In this document: piece after piece, positions 1 to 8,281 of the stretch
Numbering within the stretch: position 1 is the first letter of the stretch
Layout of the letters: each line of letters begins with the position of its first letter
Origin: Accumulibacter sp.
GTDB taxonomy: Bacteria; Pseudomonadota; Gammaproteobacteria; Burkholderiales; Rhodocyclaceae
Assembly: GCA_031264825.1 (NCBI GenBank)
Contig: JAISDL010000035.1
Location: 1-40,059 of the forward strand
DNA length: 40,059 bases
Reading direction: 5' to 3'
The notes under the pieces: generated by a model
The model's database searches: none
Told to the model about the DNA's origin: nothing
What the model saw: only the letters and a program-made list of their open reading frames with translations
Made by a program: the position numbers and the translations under genes

Positions 1-642
1 AGCTGCATCTACCCCCGGCTCGCCCCCCAGCCGATGCGCGAAGACGCGCTGCTGACCGGGACGCTCGAACCGACGAACGAAGCGTACGCGATCGCCAAGA
101 TCGCCGGGATCAAACTGTGCGAAAGCTATAATCGCCAGTACGGCGTCGACTACCGGAGCGTGATGCCGACCAATCTGTACGGCCCCGGAGACAACTACCA
201 TCCGCTCGATTCGCACGTCATCCCCGCGCTGCTCCGGCGTTTCCACGAGGCCAAGACCGCCGGCGCGCCCGAAGTGACGATCTGGGGAACCGGGAAGCCG
301 AAGCGCGAATTTCTTTACGTCGACGACATGGCGCGCGCCTGCGTCTACCTCATGAACCTCGACAAGTCGTTCTACGACAGCCAGACGAGTCCCAGGCTCA
401 GCCATATCAATATCGGTTGCGGCGAGGAGGTTTCGATCGCCGAACTCGCGCTCGCCGTTCGGGAAACGGTCGCTTACCGGGGAGAAATCCGCTTCGACCC
501 GTCGCAGCCCGACGGTACGCCGCGTAAACTGATGGATAGCGCCCGTCTCGCCCGCCTCGGCTGGCGTCCGGCAGTTCCGTTGCTCGAGGGCTTGAAGCTG
601 GCTTACGAAGACTTCGTCAAAAATCTGGGCAAGCGTGCCTGA
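1..642 (+). CDS. fcl: GDP-L-fucose synthase, 5'-truncated by window edge
   Basis: The frame is open from base 1, so the gene starts upstream of the window; 213 residues are visible. The protein is an NADPH-dependent SDR-family epimerase/reductase that turns GDP-4-keto-6-deoxy-mannose into GDP-L-fucose in the cytoplasm. The fragment begins Ser-Cys-Ile-Tyr-Pro. Aligned from memory with the E. coli enzyme, its second residue is catalytic Cys109, and Tyr29 and Lys33 of the fragment (YAIAK) fall on Tyr136 and Lys140. The family-typical stretches around SVMPTNLYGPGDN, EFLYVDDMA and PDGTPRKLMD are all present, so only about 107 N-terminal residues are missing. It ends 10 bases before gmd, which makes its substrate. 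The order fcl-gmd is the reverse of many enterobacterial clusters. Identification is secure. Confidence 0.96.
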   Translation, partial: SCIYPRLAPQPMREDALLTGTLEPTNEAYAIAKIAGIKLCESYNRQYGVDYRSVMPTNLYGPGDNYHPLDSHVIPALLRRFHEAKTAGAPEVTIWGTGKPKREFLYVDDMARACVYLMNLDKSFYDSQTSPRLSHINIGCGEEVSIAELALAVRETVAYRGEIRFDPSQPDGTPRKLMDSARLARLGWRPAVPLLEGLKLAYEDFVKNLGKRA

Positions 643-652
643 AGGAAAAAAC

Positions 653-1747
653 ATGTCCGAAACCAAAAAAAGCGCTCTCATCACCGGTGTCACGGGTCAG
701 GACGGCGCTTACCTCGCCGAATTCCTCCTCGACCAGGGCTACGTCGTCCACGGCATCAAGCGTCGGACTTCGCTGTTCAACACCGACCGCATCGACCATC
801 TCTACCACGACCGCCACGAAAAAGACGTTCGTTTCTTCCTGCACCACGGAGACCTGACCGACAGTTCGAGCCTGATCCGCATCATTCAGCAGACGCAGCC
901 CGACGAAATCTACAACCTCGCGGCGCAAAGCCACGTCGCCGTCAGTTTCGAGGAGCCCGAATACACGGCCAATTCGGACGCGCTCGGCGCGCTCAGAATC
1001 CTCGAAGCCATCCGCATCTTGGGCCTTGAAAAGAAGACGCGCTTTTATCAGGCGAGCACTTCCGAGCTTTACGGACTCGTCCGCGAAACGCCGCAAAGCG
1101 AGACGACGCCTTTTTATCCGCGCAGCCCCTACGCCGTGGCGAAACTCTACGCGTACTGGATCACGGTCAATTACCGCGAGGCCTACGGGCTTTATGCGTG
1201 CAACGGCATCCTGTTCAATCACGAGAGCCCGTCTCGCGGCGAGACCTTCGTCACGCGAAAGATCACGCGTGCGCTCGCGCGCATCAAGCTCGGCCTTCAG
1301 GATCGCCTCTATCTCGGCAACCTCGACGCGCGGCGCGACTGGGGGCACGCGAAAGATTATGTAAGAATGCAGTGGCTGATGCTGCAACAGGAAAAACCCG
1401 AAGACTTCGTCATCGCGACCGGTGTCCAGTACAGCGTGCGCGACTTCGTCGATGCCGCCGCAAAGGAACTCGAAATGGAGATTTTCTGGCAGGGAGAGGG
1501 CGTCGATGAAAAAGGCAGCCTTGCTTCGGGGAAGTGCGTCGTCGCCGTCGACCCCCGTTACTTTCGCCCGACCGAGGTCGAGACCTTGCTCGGCGACGCG
1601 AGCAAGGCGCGGGAAAAGCTCGGTTGGACGCCTCGGATTTCGTTTTCCGAACTCGTCGCCGAGATGGTTCGGGAAGACCTGAAGTCGGCGCGGCGCGACG
1701 AACTCGTCAAAAACCACGGCTACAAGGCGCTCGAGCGCAATGAGTAG
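653..1747 (+). CDS. gmd: GDP-mannose 4,6-dehydratase
   Basis: Converts GDP-D-mannose to GDP-4-keto-6-deoxy-D-mannose, the precursor used by the Fcl gene just upstream. The 364-residue protein (family about 345-375) has the Rossmann motif GVTGQDG at residues 12-18, the STSELYG stretch near 134-140, the catalytic pair YAVAK at Tyr160/Lys164, and the family motif GNLDARRDWGHAKDYV. I chose ATG 653 over an in-frame GTG at 635 because GAAGGA (641-646) sits at good ribosome-binding distance and homologues start close to the Rossmann strand. The GTG would also overlap the end of fcl. Together with fcl it supplies GDP-L-fucose for the polysaccharide encoded here. Confidence 0.97.
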   Translation: MSETKKSALITGVTGQDGAYLAEFLLDQGYVVHGIKRRTSLFNTDRIDHLYHDRHEKDVRFFLHHGDLTDSSSLIRIIQQTQPDEIYNLAAQSHVAVSFEEPEYTANSDALGALRILEAIRILGLEKKTRFYQASTSELYGLVRETPQSETTPFYPRSPYAVAKLYAYWITVNYREAYGLYACNGILFNHESPSRGETFVTRKITRALARIKLGLQDRLYLGNLDARRDWGHAKDYVRMQWLMLQQEKPEDFVIATGVQYSVRDFVDAAAKELEMEIFWQGEGVDEKGSLASGKCVVAVDPRYFRPTEVETLLGDASKAREKLGWTPRISFSELVAEMVREDLKSARRDELVKNHGYKALERNE

Positions 1748-1861
1748 CGCTCATTCCATTTCCAGTCCATCCCTACCTTTGTCGACTCGCCTTGCCGTAC
1801 TACCTGTACTGTCTGCGGCTCGTCTTCTCGGTATGAATGAACTGGAAAAGGAATCACAGGC
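1748..1861. repeat. Imperfect palindromic intergenic element A1
   Basis: The gap between gmd and the next gene holds an inverted repeat. The left arm (1750-1773, CATTCCATTTCCAGT...) pairs with the right arm (1838-1855, TGAACTGGAAAAGGAATC), with about 17 of 21 positions complementary. Between them lies a segment containing GCGGCTCGTCTTCTCGG (1815-1831). That 17-mer and the following degenerate arm recur in the gap at 23042-23132, and the right-arm 16-mer GAACTGGAAAAGGAAT recurs at 13008-13023. A short open frame crosses this region but has no protein-like features. Function unknown; it looks like a REP/MITE-type mobile palindrome. Confidence 0.6.
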
Positions 1862-1920
1862 GTTCCGCGTGAAAGCGCGGCGCGAGAGGCTGAAACGGAC
1901 ATTCGGAGGAGCGGTCGTTC

Positions 1921-2865
1921 ATGGATAAGGTTCTGGTGACGGGGGGCGCGGGCTTTTTGGGTTCGCATCTGTGCGAGCGGCTCGTTTCGGAAGGCGCGGA
2001 CGTTCTCTGCGTCGACAACTTTTTCACCGGGAGCAAACGCAACGTTCATGCCCTGATCGAGGAGACGCGCTTCGAACTCCTGCGTCACGACGTGACCTTC
2101 CCGCTCTACGTCGAGGTCGACCGCATTTTCAATCTGGCGTGCCCCGCGAGCCCCGTGCATTACCAGTTCGACCCGGTGCAGACGACGAAGACGAGCGTCC
2201 ACGGGGCGATCAATATGCTCGGCCTCGCCAAGAGGACGCGCGCGCGCATCCTCCAGGCTTCGACGAGCGAAGTCTATGGCGACCCCGACGTCCACCCTCA
2301 GCCCGAAACCTATCTCGGCCGCGTCAACCCCATCGGGATAAGAAGCTGTTACGACGAGGGAAAACGCTGCGCGGAGACGCTGTTCTTCGACTACCACCGC
2401 CAGCATCGCATGGAGATCAAGGTCGTGCGCATCTTCAATACCTACGGCCCGCGCATGCACCCGAACGACGGCCGCGTCGTCAGCAACTTCATCGTCCAGG
2501 CGCTCAGGAACGAGGCGCTCACGATCTACGGCGACGGGCGCCAGACGCGGAGTTTTTGTTACGTCGACGACCTGATCGACGGGATGCTGCGGATGATGGA
2601 AAGTCCCGCCGAATTCGTCGGTCCGGTCAATCTTGGGAACCCGGTCGAATTCACGATGATCGAACTCGCCGAGACGGTCCTGCGCCTCGTCGGCGGCAAG
2701 TCGAAACTCGTTTTTCTCCCGCTCCCGCAGGACGACCCCCGGCAGCGCAAACCCGACATCGCGCTGGCGGAATCCGAACTGCGGTGGACGCCCAAAGTGA
2801 CGCTCGAAGACGGCCTGAAAGAAACCATTGCGTATTTTCGAAAAACATTGAATGTGGCGGCTTAA
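1921..2865 (+). CDS. uxs: UDP-glucuronate decarboxylase (UDP-xylose synthase), SDR family
   Basis: Predicted to oxidise and decarboxylate UDP-glucuronate to UDP-xylose in the cytoplasm. The 314-residue protein is close to the usual length of bacterial UXS enzymes. It shows the NAD-binding motif GGAGFLG at residues 8-14, the LACPASPVHYQ stretch, the TSEVYGDP motif, the catalytic YDEGK (Tyr144, Lys148), RIFNTYGPRMHPNDGRVVSNF and the late RSFCYVDDL motif, an order typical of UXS rather than GalE. A ribosome-binding site GGAGG (1905-1909) supports ATG 1921. It overlaps the next gene by 14 bases. The nearest alternative is a dTDP-glucose dehydratase, but the ASPVHYQ signature favours UXS. It implies xylose, or a 4-keto-pentose derived from it, in the polysaccharide. 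Confidence 0.9.
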   Translation: MDKVLVTGGAGFLGSHLCERLVSEGADVLCVDNFFTGSKRNVHALIEETRFELLRHDVTFPLYVEVDRIFNLACPASPVHYQFDPVQTTKTSVHGAINMLGLAKRTRARILQASTSEVYGDPDVHPQPETYLGRVNPIGIRSCYDEGKRCAETLFFDYHRQHRMEIKVVRIFNTYGPRMHPNDGRVVSNFIVQALRNEALTIYGDGRQTRSFCYVDDLIDGMLRMMESPAEFVGPVNLGNPVEFTMIELAETVLRLVGGKSKLVFLPLPQDDPRQRKPDIALAESELRWTPKVTLEDGLKETIAYFRKTLNVAA

Positions 2866-3766
2866 AACTCCGGTTGCTTTTTTCATCTTCAACCGTCCTG
2901 AAACGACGGCGCGCGTTTTCGCCGAAATCGCGCGCGCGAAGCCGTCCCGGCTCTTCGTCGTCGCCGACGGCCCGCGCACCGACCGTCCCGGCGAGGCCGA
3001 GCGCTGCGCCGAGGCAAGGGCTGTCGTCGAAAAGCTCGATTGGGAATGCGAGGTTTCGACGAATTATTCCGAGAGCAATCTGGGCTGCAAGGAGCGCGTC
3101 TCGAGCGGGATCGACTGGGTCTTCGAGCACGCGCCCGAGGCGATCATCCTCGAAGACGACTGTCTGCCGCATCCGAGTTTTTTCCGCTTTTGCGACGAAA
3201 TGCTCGAATGCTACCGCGACGACGCGCGCGTCGGAATGATCAACGGCTGCAATTTCCAGTTTGGTCGCGCCCACGTGGACGCGAGCTATCATTTCTCGCG
3301 CTGCGTCCACGTCTGGGGGTGGGCTACGTGGCGCAGGGCGTGGCGCTTTTACGACAAAAACGCGACCGCGTGGCCGTTGCTGCGCCAAAACGACCGCCTC
3401 GCGCACGTCTTTCCTCGCGTGTCCGACTATCGGCACTGGAAAAAGATATTCGACCGCGTCCATCGCGGCGAAATCGACACTTGGGATTATCAGTGGAATT
3501 TGAGCTTGTGGAGCCAGAGCCTGCTGTGCGTCGCGCCGGACGTGAATCTGGTTTCGAACATCGGGTTCGGGAAAGACGCGACGCACACGAAAATCGGAGG
3601 AATCACCTCCGACATGGCGGTCGAGGCGATGCGCTTTCCGCTTGAACACCCCGCTTTTGTCCTGACCGACGGCGACGCCGAGCTTTTTGAAATGCGTCAC
3701 GTTTCTCCGACCTCGCCGGTGTGCCGCGCTCTGTGCAAGCTGCGCGGTCTGATTGTTCGAGGATAA
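2852..3766 (+). CDS. Glycosyltransferase-fold protein of the HlpA-like/GT2-related group
   Basis: A 304-residue protein starting MWRLKTPVAFFIFNRP. The N-terminus resembles nucleotide-diphospho-sugar transferases: a hydrophobic first strand, then FVVADGPR near residues 35-42. An acidic metal-site-like motif IILEDDCLPHPSFF lies near 94-107, and a Trp-rich stretch HVWGWATWRRAWRFYD near 151-166. Such proteins sit in polysaccharide clusters and are often labelled GT2 or 'hemolytic protein HlpA-like'; the acceptor and donor of this one are unknown. The ATG at 2852 lies inside the end of the UXS gene (14-base overlap), suggesting translational coupling. No signal peptide or membrane segment is seen, so it is probably cytoplasmic or membrane-peripheral. 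Placement in the GT-A fold is likely; activity is inference. Confidence 0.75.
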   Translation: MWRLKTPVAFFIFNRPETTARVFAEIARAKPSRLFVVADGPRTDRPGEAERCAEARAVVEKLDWECEVSTNYSESNLGCKERVSSGIDWVFEHAPEAIILEDDCLPHPSFFRFCDEMLECYRDDARVGMINGCNFQFGRAHVDASYHFSRCVHVWGWATWRRAWRFYDKNATAWPLLRQNDRLAHVFPRVSDYRHWKKIFDRVHRGEIDTWDYQWNLSLWSQSLLCVAPDVNLVSNIGFGKDATHTKIGGITSDMAVEAMRFPLEHPAFVLTDGDAELFEMRHVSPTSPVCRALCKLRGLIVRG

Positions 3767-3775
3767 GCGCTTCGA

Positions 3776-4588
3776 ATGCCGAAATGCCCGATCTGCTCCA
3801 GCGAGACGCGCGCGAGTTTCTCCGCGCGTCTGCTGAAAAAATACACGGTCGCCTATCGCCATTGCCCCGTGTGCGGCTTATTGCGGACCGAGACGCCTTT
3901 CTGGCTCGACGAGGCGTATCGAAGCGCGATCGACGTTTCAGACACCGGAGTCGTCTTGCGCAATCTGGCGCTCGCCTCCAGGCTCGCGGTGCTTCTTGCC
4001 CTGAATTTCGACCCCAGGGGCGCGTATCTCGACGTGGCGGGCGGTTACGGAATGCTGACGCGCTTGATGCGCGACTGCGGATTCGATTATTACTGGGACG
4101 ACAAGTATTGCGAGAACCTTTTCGCGCGCGGCTTCGAGGCGAATTTGACCGGCGCGCCTTTTTCGGCTTTGTCGGCGTTTGAAGTCCTCGAGCACCTTCA
4201 CGACCCGCTCGCTTTCATTTCGGAGAATTTCAGCGAGCACGGATGCCGTACGCTGATATTCACCACCGAATTGTATCGAGGTGAAAAGCCGCCGAGCGCC
4301 GATTGGTGGTATTACGCTTTCGATTCGGGCCAGCACATTTCTTTTTACAAGAGGGAGACGCTCGAAAAACTCGCCGAGCGGCTCGGTTTGGATTTTTATT
4401 CGCTCCGTGGTCTTCACGTCCTGACCGACCGGAAGCTGCGTTTTCGGCGGCTGTCGCATTGCGCGATGGGATGCCTTGCGCCGGTCTTCCTGATGCTGAT
4501 CCGCAAAAAACTGGGGTCGCTGACGCAAGCCGACCGGCTGAAAGTGATCGGGCGCGCCGAATCCGAAGGCGCGCCGACGTCGCCATGA
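3776..4588 (+). CDS. Class I SAM-dependent methyltransferase with N-terminal zinc-finger-like motif
   Basis: A 270-residue protein. Residues 1-40 contain two Cys-x2-Cys pairs (CPIC at 4-7 and CPVC near 32-35), a zinc-ribbon start common in polysaccharide-cluster methyltransferases. A Rossmann-type SAM-binding loop, YLDVAGGYGML, follows near residue 82, and FEVLEHLHDP further on matches the usual post-motif region of this superfamily. The C-terminal part is basic with a hydrophobic segment near residues 230-245, possibly for membrane association. It starts 9 bases after the previous gene and overlaps the next by ATGA (4585-4588). It probably methylates a sugar or lipid-linked intermediate; the substrate cannot be read from the sequence. 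Confidence 0.82.
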   Translation: MPKCPICSSETRASFSARLLKKYTVAYRHCPVCGLLRTETPFWLDEAYRSAIDVSDTGVVLRNLALASRLAVLLALNFDPRGAYLDVAGGYGMLTRLMRDCGFDYYWDDKYCENLFARGFEANLTGAPFSALSAFEVLEHLHDPLAFISENFSEHGCRTLIFTTELYRGEKPPSADWWYYAFDSGQHISFYKRETLEKLAERLGLDFYSLRGLHVLTDRKLRFRRLSHCAMGCLAPVFLMLIRKKLGSLTQADRLKVIGRAESEGAPTSP

Positions 4589-5775
4589 TCCCTCAACTGA
4601 GAAACCGGGTCAAACAGGCGTTCAAGCTGCTTTTCTGCCTCGTTTGCGGACTCTTCGATTCCCTGGCCTTGATGGAGCGCCCCACACGGGGAAAGAGCGT
4701 CGTCGTCGTCCGAACCGACGCGATCGGCGATTTCATCCTCTGGCTGCCCTACGCGAAAAGGCTTTACGCCGAATTGCGCCGCCACCACGAAAAAGTCATT
4801 CTCGTGTGCAACGCCGCGGTGAGCGAACTCGCGCGCGAAGAACTTCCCGTGGAAATCTTTCCGATCGAGCGAAAGCGTTTTCAGTTCGACCCGGCGTACC
4901 GCTTTCGTACCTTGCGCGCGTTGCGCCTTCTCGGCGCCGCGCTGACCTGGCATCCGGTCGTCTCCAGGGATTCGATCGTCGGCGACCCGATCGTCCGTGC
5001 GTGCGGCGCGTACGCCTACGGCTTTGCGGGCGGTGCCAAAAACCAGACTTATCTCGAGCGTCGCCTCGGAGATCGCTTTTACGGCGCGCTCCTTCCGGTG
5101 GGCGACGCCAATCTCCACGAAGCGGCCGCTCACGAAGCCTTTCTCGCGTGGGCTTTGAAGGACGCGCGCGCGCCGACGGAGAAATTCGTTTTTCAGCTTC
5201 CGAAAAAGGCGAAGGCGGCGTCTCCGTATTGGATACTCGCCCCCGGTGCGGGGAAGAACGAGCGCGTCTGGTCCGCGAACGGTTTTTCGCTCGTGATCAA
5301 AAAAATCGCCCGGGATTTCCCCGGTCTGCGCGTAAAGCTTCTCGGTTCGGCGTCGGAATGGACGCTCTGCCAGGAGATTCTCGACGCTTCGGGTTTGCCT
5401 GGAGAAAACCTCGCGGGACAGACCGGCTTGACGCAAATGATGAGAATCGTCGGCGGCGCGTGTTTTCTCGTCGGGAACGAATCCGCGGCGATCCACGCGG
5501 CGGCGCTGCTTCGGATTCCTTCGGTCTGCATCGCCGGAGGCGGTCATTTCGGTCGCTTCGTGCCCTACGCGCCCGAACCGCACGTCGAACGCAAGGCGCC
5601 GGAGATGGTATTCAGGGAAATGGAATGCACCGGGTGCGGCTGGCAGTGCCGCTTCCCCCGCGACGTGTCGGGCGCCGCGCCTTGCGTCGCGCTGATCAGC
5701 GTCGAAGAAGTCTGGTCGGCGGTAGAGCAGATGCTCGACGAATTCTGGCGCGAACGGGATGCGCACCGTGCGTGA
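4585..5775 (+). CDS. Glycosyltransferase family 9 (heptosyltransferase-like)
   Basis: A 396-residue GT-B fold protein of the ADP-heptose:LPS heptosyltransferase family. I start it at ATG 4585, which overlaps the methyltransferase stop codon (ATGA); the frame is open further upstream only as a shadow of that gene. Visible family features are RTDAIGDFILWLPYAKRL near residues 41-58, WILAPGAGKNERVW near 215-228, and TGLTQMMRIVGGACFLVGNESAAIHAAA, the donor-site region near 277-304. The C-terminus has a Cys cluster (CTGCGWQC). Heptosyltransferases act on LPS core, but GT9 members in exopolysaccharide clusters use other sugars, so the donor is uncertain. It overlaps the following GT2 gene by 17 bases. 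Confidence 0.87.
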   Translation: MIPQLRNRVKQAFKLLFCLVCGLFDSLALMERPTRGKSVVVVRTDAIGDFILWLPYAKRLYAELRRHHEKVILVCNAAVSELAREELPVEIFPIERKRFQFDPAYRFRTLRALRLLGAALTWHPVVSRDSIVGDPIVRACGAYAYGFAGGAKNQTYLERRLGDRFYGALLPVGDANLHEAAAHEAFLAWALKDARAPTEKFVFQLPKKAKAASPYWILAPGAGKNERVWSANGFSLVIKKIARDFPGLRVKLLGSASEWTLCQEILDASGLPGENLAGQTGLTQMMRIVGGACFLVGNESAAIHAAALLRIPSVCIAGGGHFGRFVPYAPEPHVERKAPEMVFREMECTGCGWQCRFPRDVSGAAPCVALISVEEVWSAVEQMLDEFWRERDAHRA

Positions 5776-6571
5776 ATCGCGTAGCGACTGTCCAAAGATC
5801 AGCGTCGTCACGCCGAGTTTCAATCAGGGCGCCTTCCTGGAACGGACGATCGATTCCGTCCTCTCCCAGAATTACCCGAATCTCGAATACATCGTCATCG
5901 ACGGAGGTTCGACCGACGGCAGCGTCGGAATCCTCCGAAAGTACGCCGCGCATCTCGCGTACTGGGTCAGCGAGCCGGACCGCGGACAGGCGCACGCGAT
6001 CAACAAGGGTTTACAGCGCGCGACCGGAGATTGGGTCGCGTGGCAGAATTCCGACGACGTCTTTTACCCCGGCGCGTTCGAGAGCCTCGCGCGCGCGGCG
6101 AGGAAATACGAGGACGCCGCGCTGATCATCGGCAACATGAATCTCATCGACGCCGACGACCGCCTGATCCGCGACATGAAATATGTGACGCCGACCTGCG
6201 ACGCGCTGCGCGCCGAGGGGATGGTGCTGACGAATCAAGCGGCGTTCTGGCGGCGAAGCCTCCACGCCGAATTGGGATTTCTCGATGAAGAACTCGATTA
6301 CGGCTTCGATTACGACTGGTTTCTCCGCGTATTGCGCCAAGGGAAAGGCGCGCACGTCGACCGCACATGGGGGGGCTTGCGTCTCCACGGCGCGACGAAA
6401 ACGCATCGCCACCAGGCCGAATTCGACGAAGAATACCGCCGGGTACTCGCCGGATGCGAGGTTTCCGCCGCGTGTCGGCGTTACCATCAAGCGCGCCGCC
6501 TTGCCCTGATGATCGCTCAGGGGAATTTCGGCTACGTTCTGCGCGGCCTCGCGCGGCGATTGAACTCGTGA
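5759..6571 (+). CDS. Glycosyltransferase family 2
   Basis: A 270-residue inverting GT-A glycosyltransferase. The nucleotide-sugar strand appears as ISVVTPSFNQGAFLERTIDSV near residues 14-34. IDGGSTDGS and SEPDRGQAHAINKGL follow, and the metal-binding acidic motif is NSDDVFYPGAF near 97-107. No transmembrane segment is visible, so it acts on the cytoplasmic face of the membrane, adding one sugar to a lipid-linked oligosaccharide. ATG 5759 overlaps the end of the GT9 gene; a GTG nine bases downstream is an alternative start. It is followed after four bases by a second GT2 gene of the same subgroup, so the two may have arisen by duplication. Confidence 0.9.
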   Translation: MRTVRESRSDCPKISVVTPSFNQGAFLERTIDSVLSQNYPNLEYIVIDGGSTDGSVGILRKYAAHLAYWVSEPDRGQAHAINKGLQRATGDWVAWQNSDDVFYPGAFESLARAARKYEDAALIIGNMNLIDADDRLIRDMKYVTPTCDALRAEGMVLTNQAAFWRRSLHAELGFLDEELDYGFDYDWFLRVLRQGKGAHVDRTWGGLRLHGATKTHRHQAEFDEEYRRVLAGCEVSAACRRYHQARRLALMIAQGNFGYVLRGLARRLNS

Positions 6572-6575
6572 AAAC

Positions 6576-7328
6576 ATGCTGAAAATCACCGTCGTCACCG
6601 TCTCGTTCAACGCCGTTCGCACGATCGGGCGGACGCTCGACTCGGTCGCCGCGCAGGACTACCCGGCAATAGAGCATATCGTCGTCGACGGCGCTTCGAC
6701 CGACGGAACGCTCGGCGTCGTCGAGAGCCGTGAAAAAAATCTCGCGCGCTTCGTGTCCGAACCCGACCGGGGAATCTACGACGCGATGAACAAGGGATTG
6801 GACCTTGCGACCGGGGATATCGTCTGTTTTTTGAACGCCGACGATTTCTACGCGACGCCGCAAGTCCTCGGCCGCGTCGCGGACAAGCTCGAAAGTCTCG
6901 GCGTAGACGCGCTCATCGGCGATCTCGCTTACTTTTCTCCCGACGCCCCCGATCGCGTCGTTCGCCGTTTCAATTCGGGGCGCTTCAGCCCCGAACGTCT
7001 GGCCTACGGCTGGATGCCCGCGCACGCGGCGTTTTTTATGAAACGCGAGATTTACGAGCGCGTCGGGCGCTTCAAGATCGATTATCGAATCGCGGGCGAC
7101 TTCGAATTCATCGCGCGCGCGTTTTCGAAAGAAAGCATTCGCTATTGCTATTTTCCCGAAATACTCGTCAAAATGCAGTTGGGCGGAATCAGCAACGCCG
7201 GACTTGGTGCGAGGCTTTTGTCGAACCGCGAGATTCTGCGCGCGTGCCGCGAAAACGGGCTTGAAACCGGCGTATGGAAGCTGTCCCTGCGCTACCCCAT
7301 AAAACTGCTCGAGTTGCTCAAGCGATGA
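6576..7328 (+). CDS. Glycosyltransferase family 2 (WcaA-like)
   Basis: A 250-residue GT-A enzyme that starts almost directly with its first strand (KITVVTVSFNAV, residues 3-14). IVVDGASTDGTL, SEPDRGIYDAMNKGLDLATGD and the acidic donor-site motif FLNADDFYA (near 86-94) follow. This 'GIYDAMNKG' subgroup is common in bacterial polysaccharide loci. The similarity to the preceding GT2 (VDGASTDG versus IDGGSTDG, and SEPDRG in both) points to the same subfamily. Its stop codon overlaps the next start (ATGA at 7325-7328). Donor and acceptor cannot be predicted. Confidence 0.9.
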   Translation: MLKITVVTVSFNAVRTIGRTLDSVAAQDYPAIEHIVVDGASTDGTLGVVESREKNLARFVSEPDRGIYDAMNKGLDLATGDIVCFLNADDFYATPQVLGRVADKLESLGVDALIGDLAYFSPDAPDRVVRRFNSGRFSPERLAYGWMPAHAAFFMKREIYERVGRFKIDYRIAGDFEFIARAFSKESIRYCYFPEILVKMQLGGISNAGLGARLLSNREILRACRENGLETGVWKLSLRYPIKLLELLKR

Positions 7329-8281
7329 CGACTTTGATCACAGGCTCAACCGGCTTCATCGGCCGTCGACTCGCGCGCGCCGGCGACAGGCGTCTCGTGA
7401 GGCGCCGGGTCGGGAGTGTCGTGGATCCTGGAGAGGTCGTCGGCGACTTGCTCGACCGGGATTCGCTTGAAGCGGCGTGCGACGGCGTCGAGACGGTTTT
7501 TCACTGTGCCGCTTACGTACACGTTCTTCTGTCCGCCGACCCCGACCTCCAGTGGAAGGTCAACTACGAGGGAACGCGCAAACTCGTTGACGCCGCCGGA
7601 AGGGCGGGTGTGGCGCGTTTCGTCTTTCTTTCCAGCGTCGCCGCGATGGCGCGCCCCGGGGACGCCTGCGTCGATGAGGACCATCCCGGCGAACCCGTTT
7701 CACCTTATGGCAAGGCCAAGCGCGCGTCCGAAGACGCCGTCCTGGAGGCAGGCGCGAAATACGCGATGCACGTCGTCAACCTGCGCCTGACCCTCGTCTA
7801 CGGAAAGGGCGCGCCGGGAAACATGGCGCACATGGTGCGGGGAATCCGCGCGGGATGGCTCCCGCCTCTGCCCGAAACGAAGAACCGGCGTTCGATCGTC
7901 CATGTTTCGGATGTCGTCTCGGCGATGCGCTTCGTTTCCGAAGACGCGCGCGCGAACGGCCGGACCTACATCGTCGCGGACCCGCGTCCGTATTCGGGGC
8001 GCGAAATTTATGACGCGCTGCGAAAGGCCCTGCGGATGCCGCCGGCGCGCTGGCGTATTCCGGCGGGACTCTTTCGCGCGTGCGGGCGTTTCGCTGACGC
8101 GCTCGTCGCCGTCTCGGGGAGAAGCTTGCCCAAGCCGTCCGAACTCGTTTCCCGCTTTCTCGACTCGGCGTGCTATTCGCCCGACCGCATCAAAAGAGAA
8201 CTCGGCTGGTCCGCGCAAACCACGCTCGAAGACGGTCTGCGCGAGATGCTGTCGGAGGGGGCACACGCCGCGCTACGATGA
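7325..8281 (+). CDS. NAD(P)-dependent sugar epimerase/4-ketoreductase (WbpK/QuiC-like SDR)
   Basis: A 318-residue extended SDR. The start at ATG 7325 is fixed by the ATGA overlap with the GT2 gene and by TLITGSTGFIG (residues 3-13), the Rossmann loop. LSSVAAMARPG carries the catalytic Ser region, and YGKAK (Tyr128, Lys132) the catalytic pair. The late motif RRSIVHVSDVVSAM resembles the (R)xxxxVxVxDV region of epimerases that act on UDP-4-keto-6-deoxy sugars. Lying directly before a phosphoglycosyl transferase and a WbpM-type dehydratase, it probably reduces or epimerises the 4-keto intermediate to UDP-QuiNAc or UDP-FucNAc. That role is inferred from context; a UDP-hexose 4-epimerase remains possible. 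Confidence 0.82.
   Translation: MTTLITGSTGFIGRRLARAGDRRLVRRRVGSVVDPGEVVGDLLDRDSLEAACDGVETVFHCAAYVHVLLSADPDLQWKVNYEGTRKLVDAAGRAGVARFVFLSSVAAMARPGDACVDEDHPGEPVSPYGKAKRASEDAVLEAGAKYAMHVVNLRLTLVYGKGAPGNMAHMVRGIRAGWLPPLPETKNRRSIVHVSDVVSAMRFVSEDARANGRTYIVADPRPYSGREIYDALRKALRMPPARWRIPAGLFRACGRFADALVAVSGRSLPKPSELVSRFLDSACYSPDRIKRELGWSAQTTLEDGLREMLSEGAHAALR

Noticed and set aside
1740..1928. 62-residue open frame between gmd and uxs
   Set aside because: It is made of the palindromic element and has no ribosome-binding site or protein-like composition.
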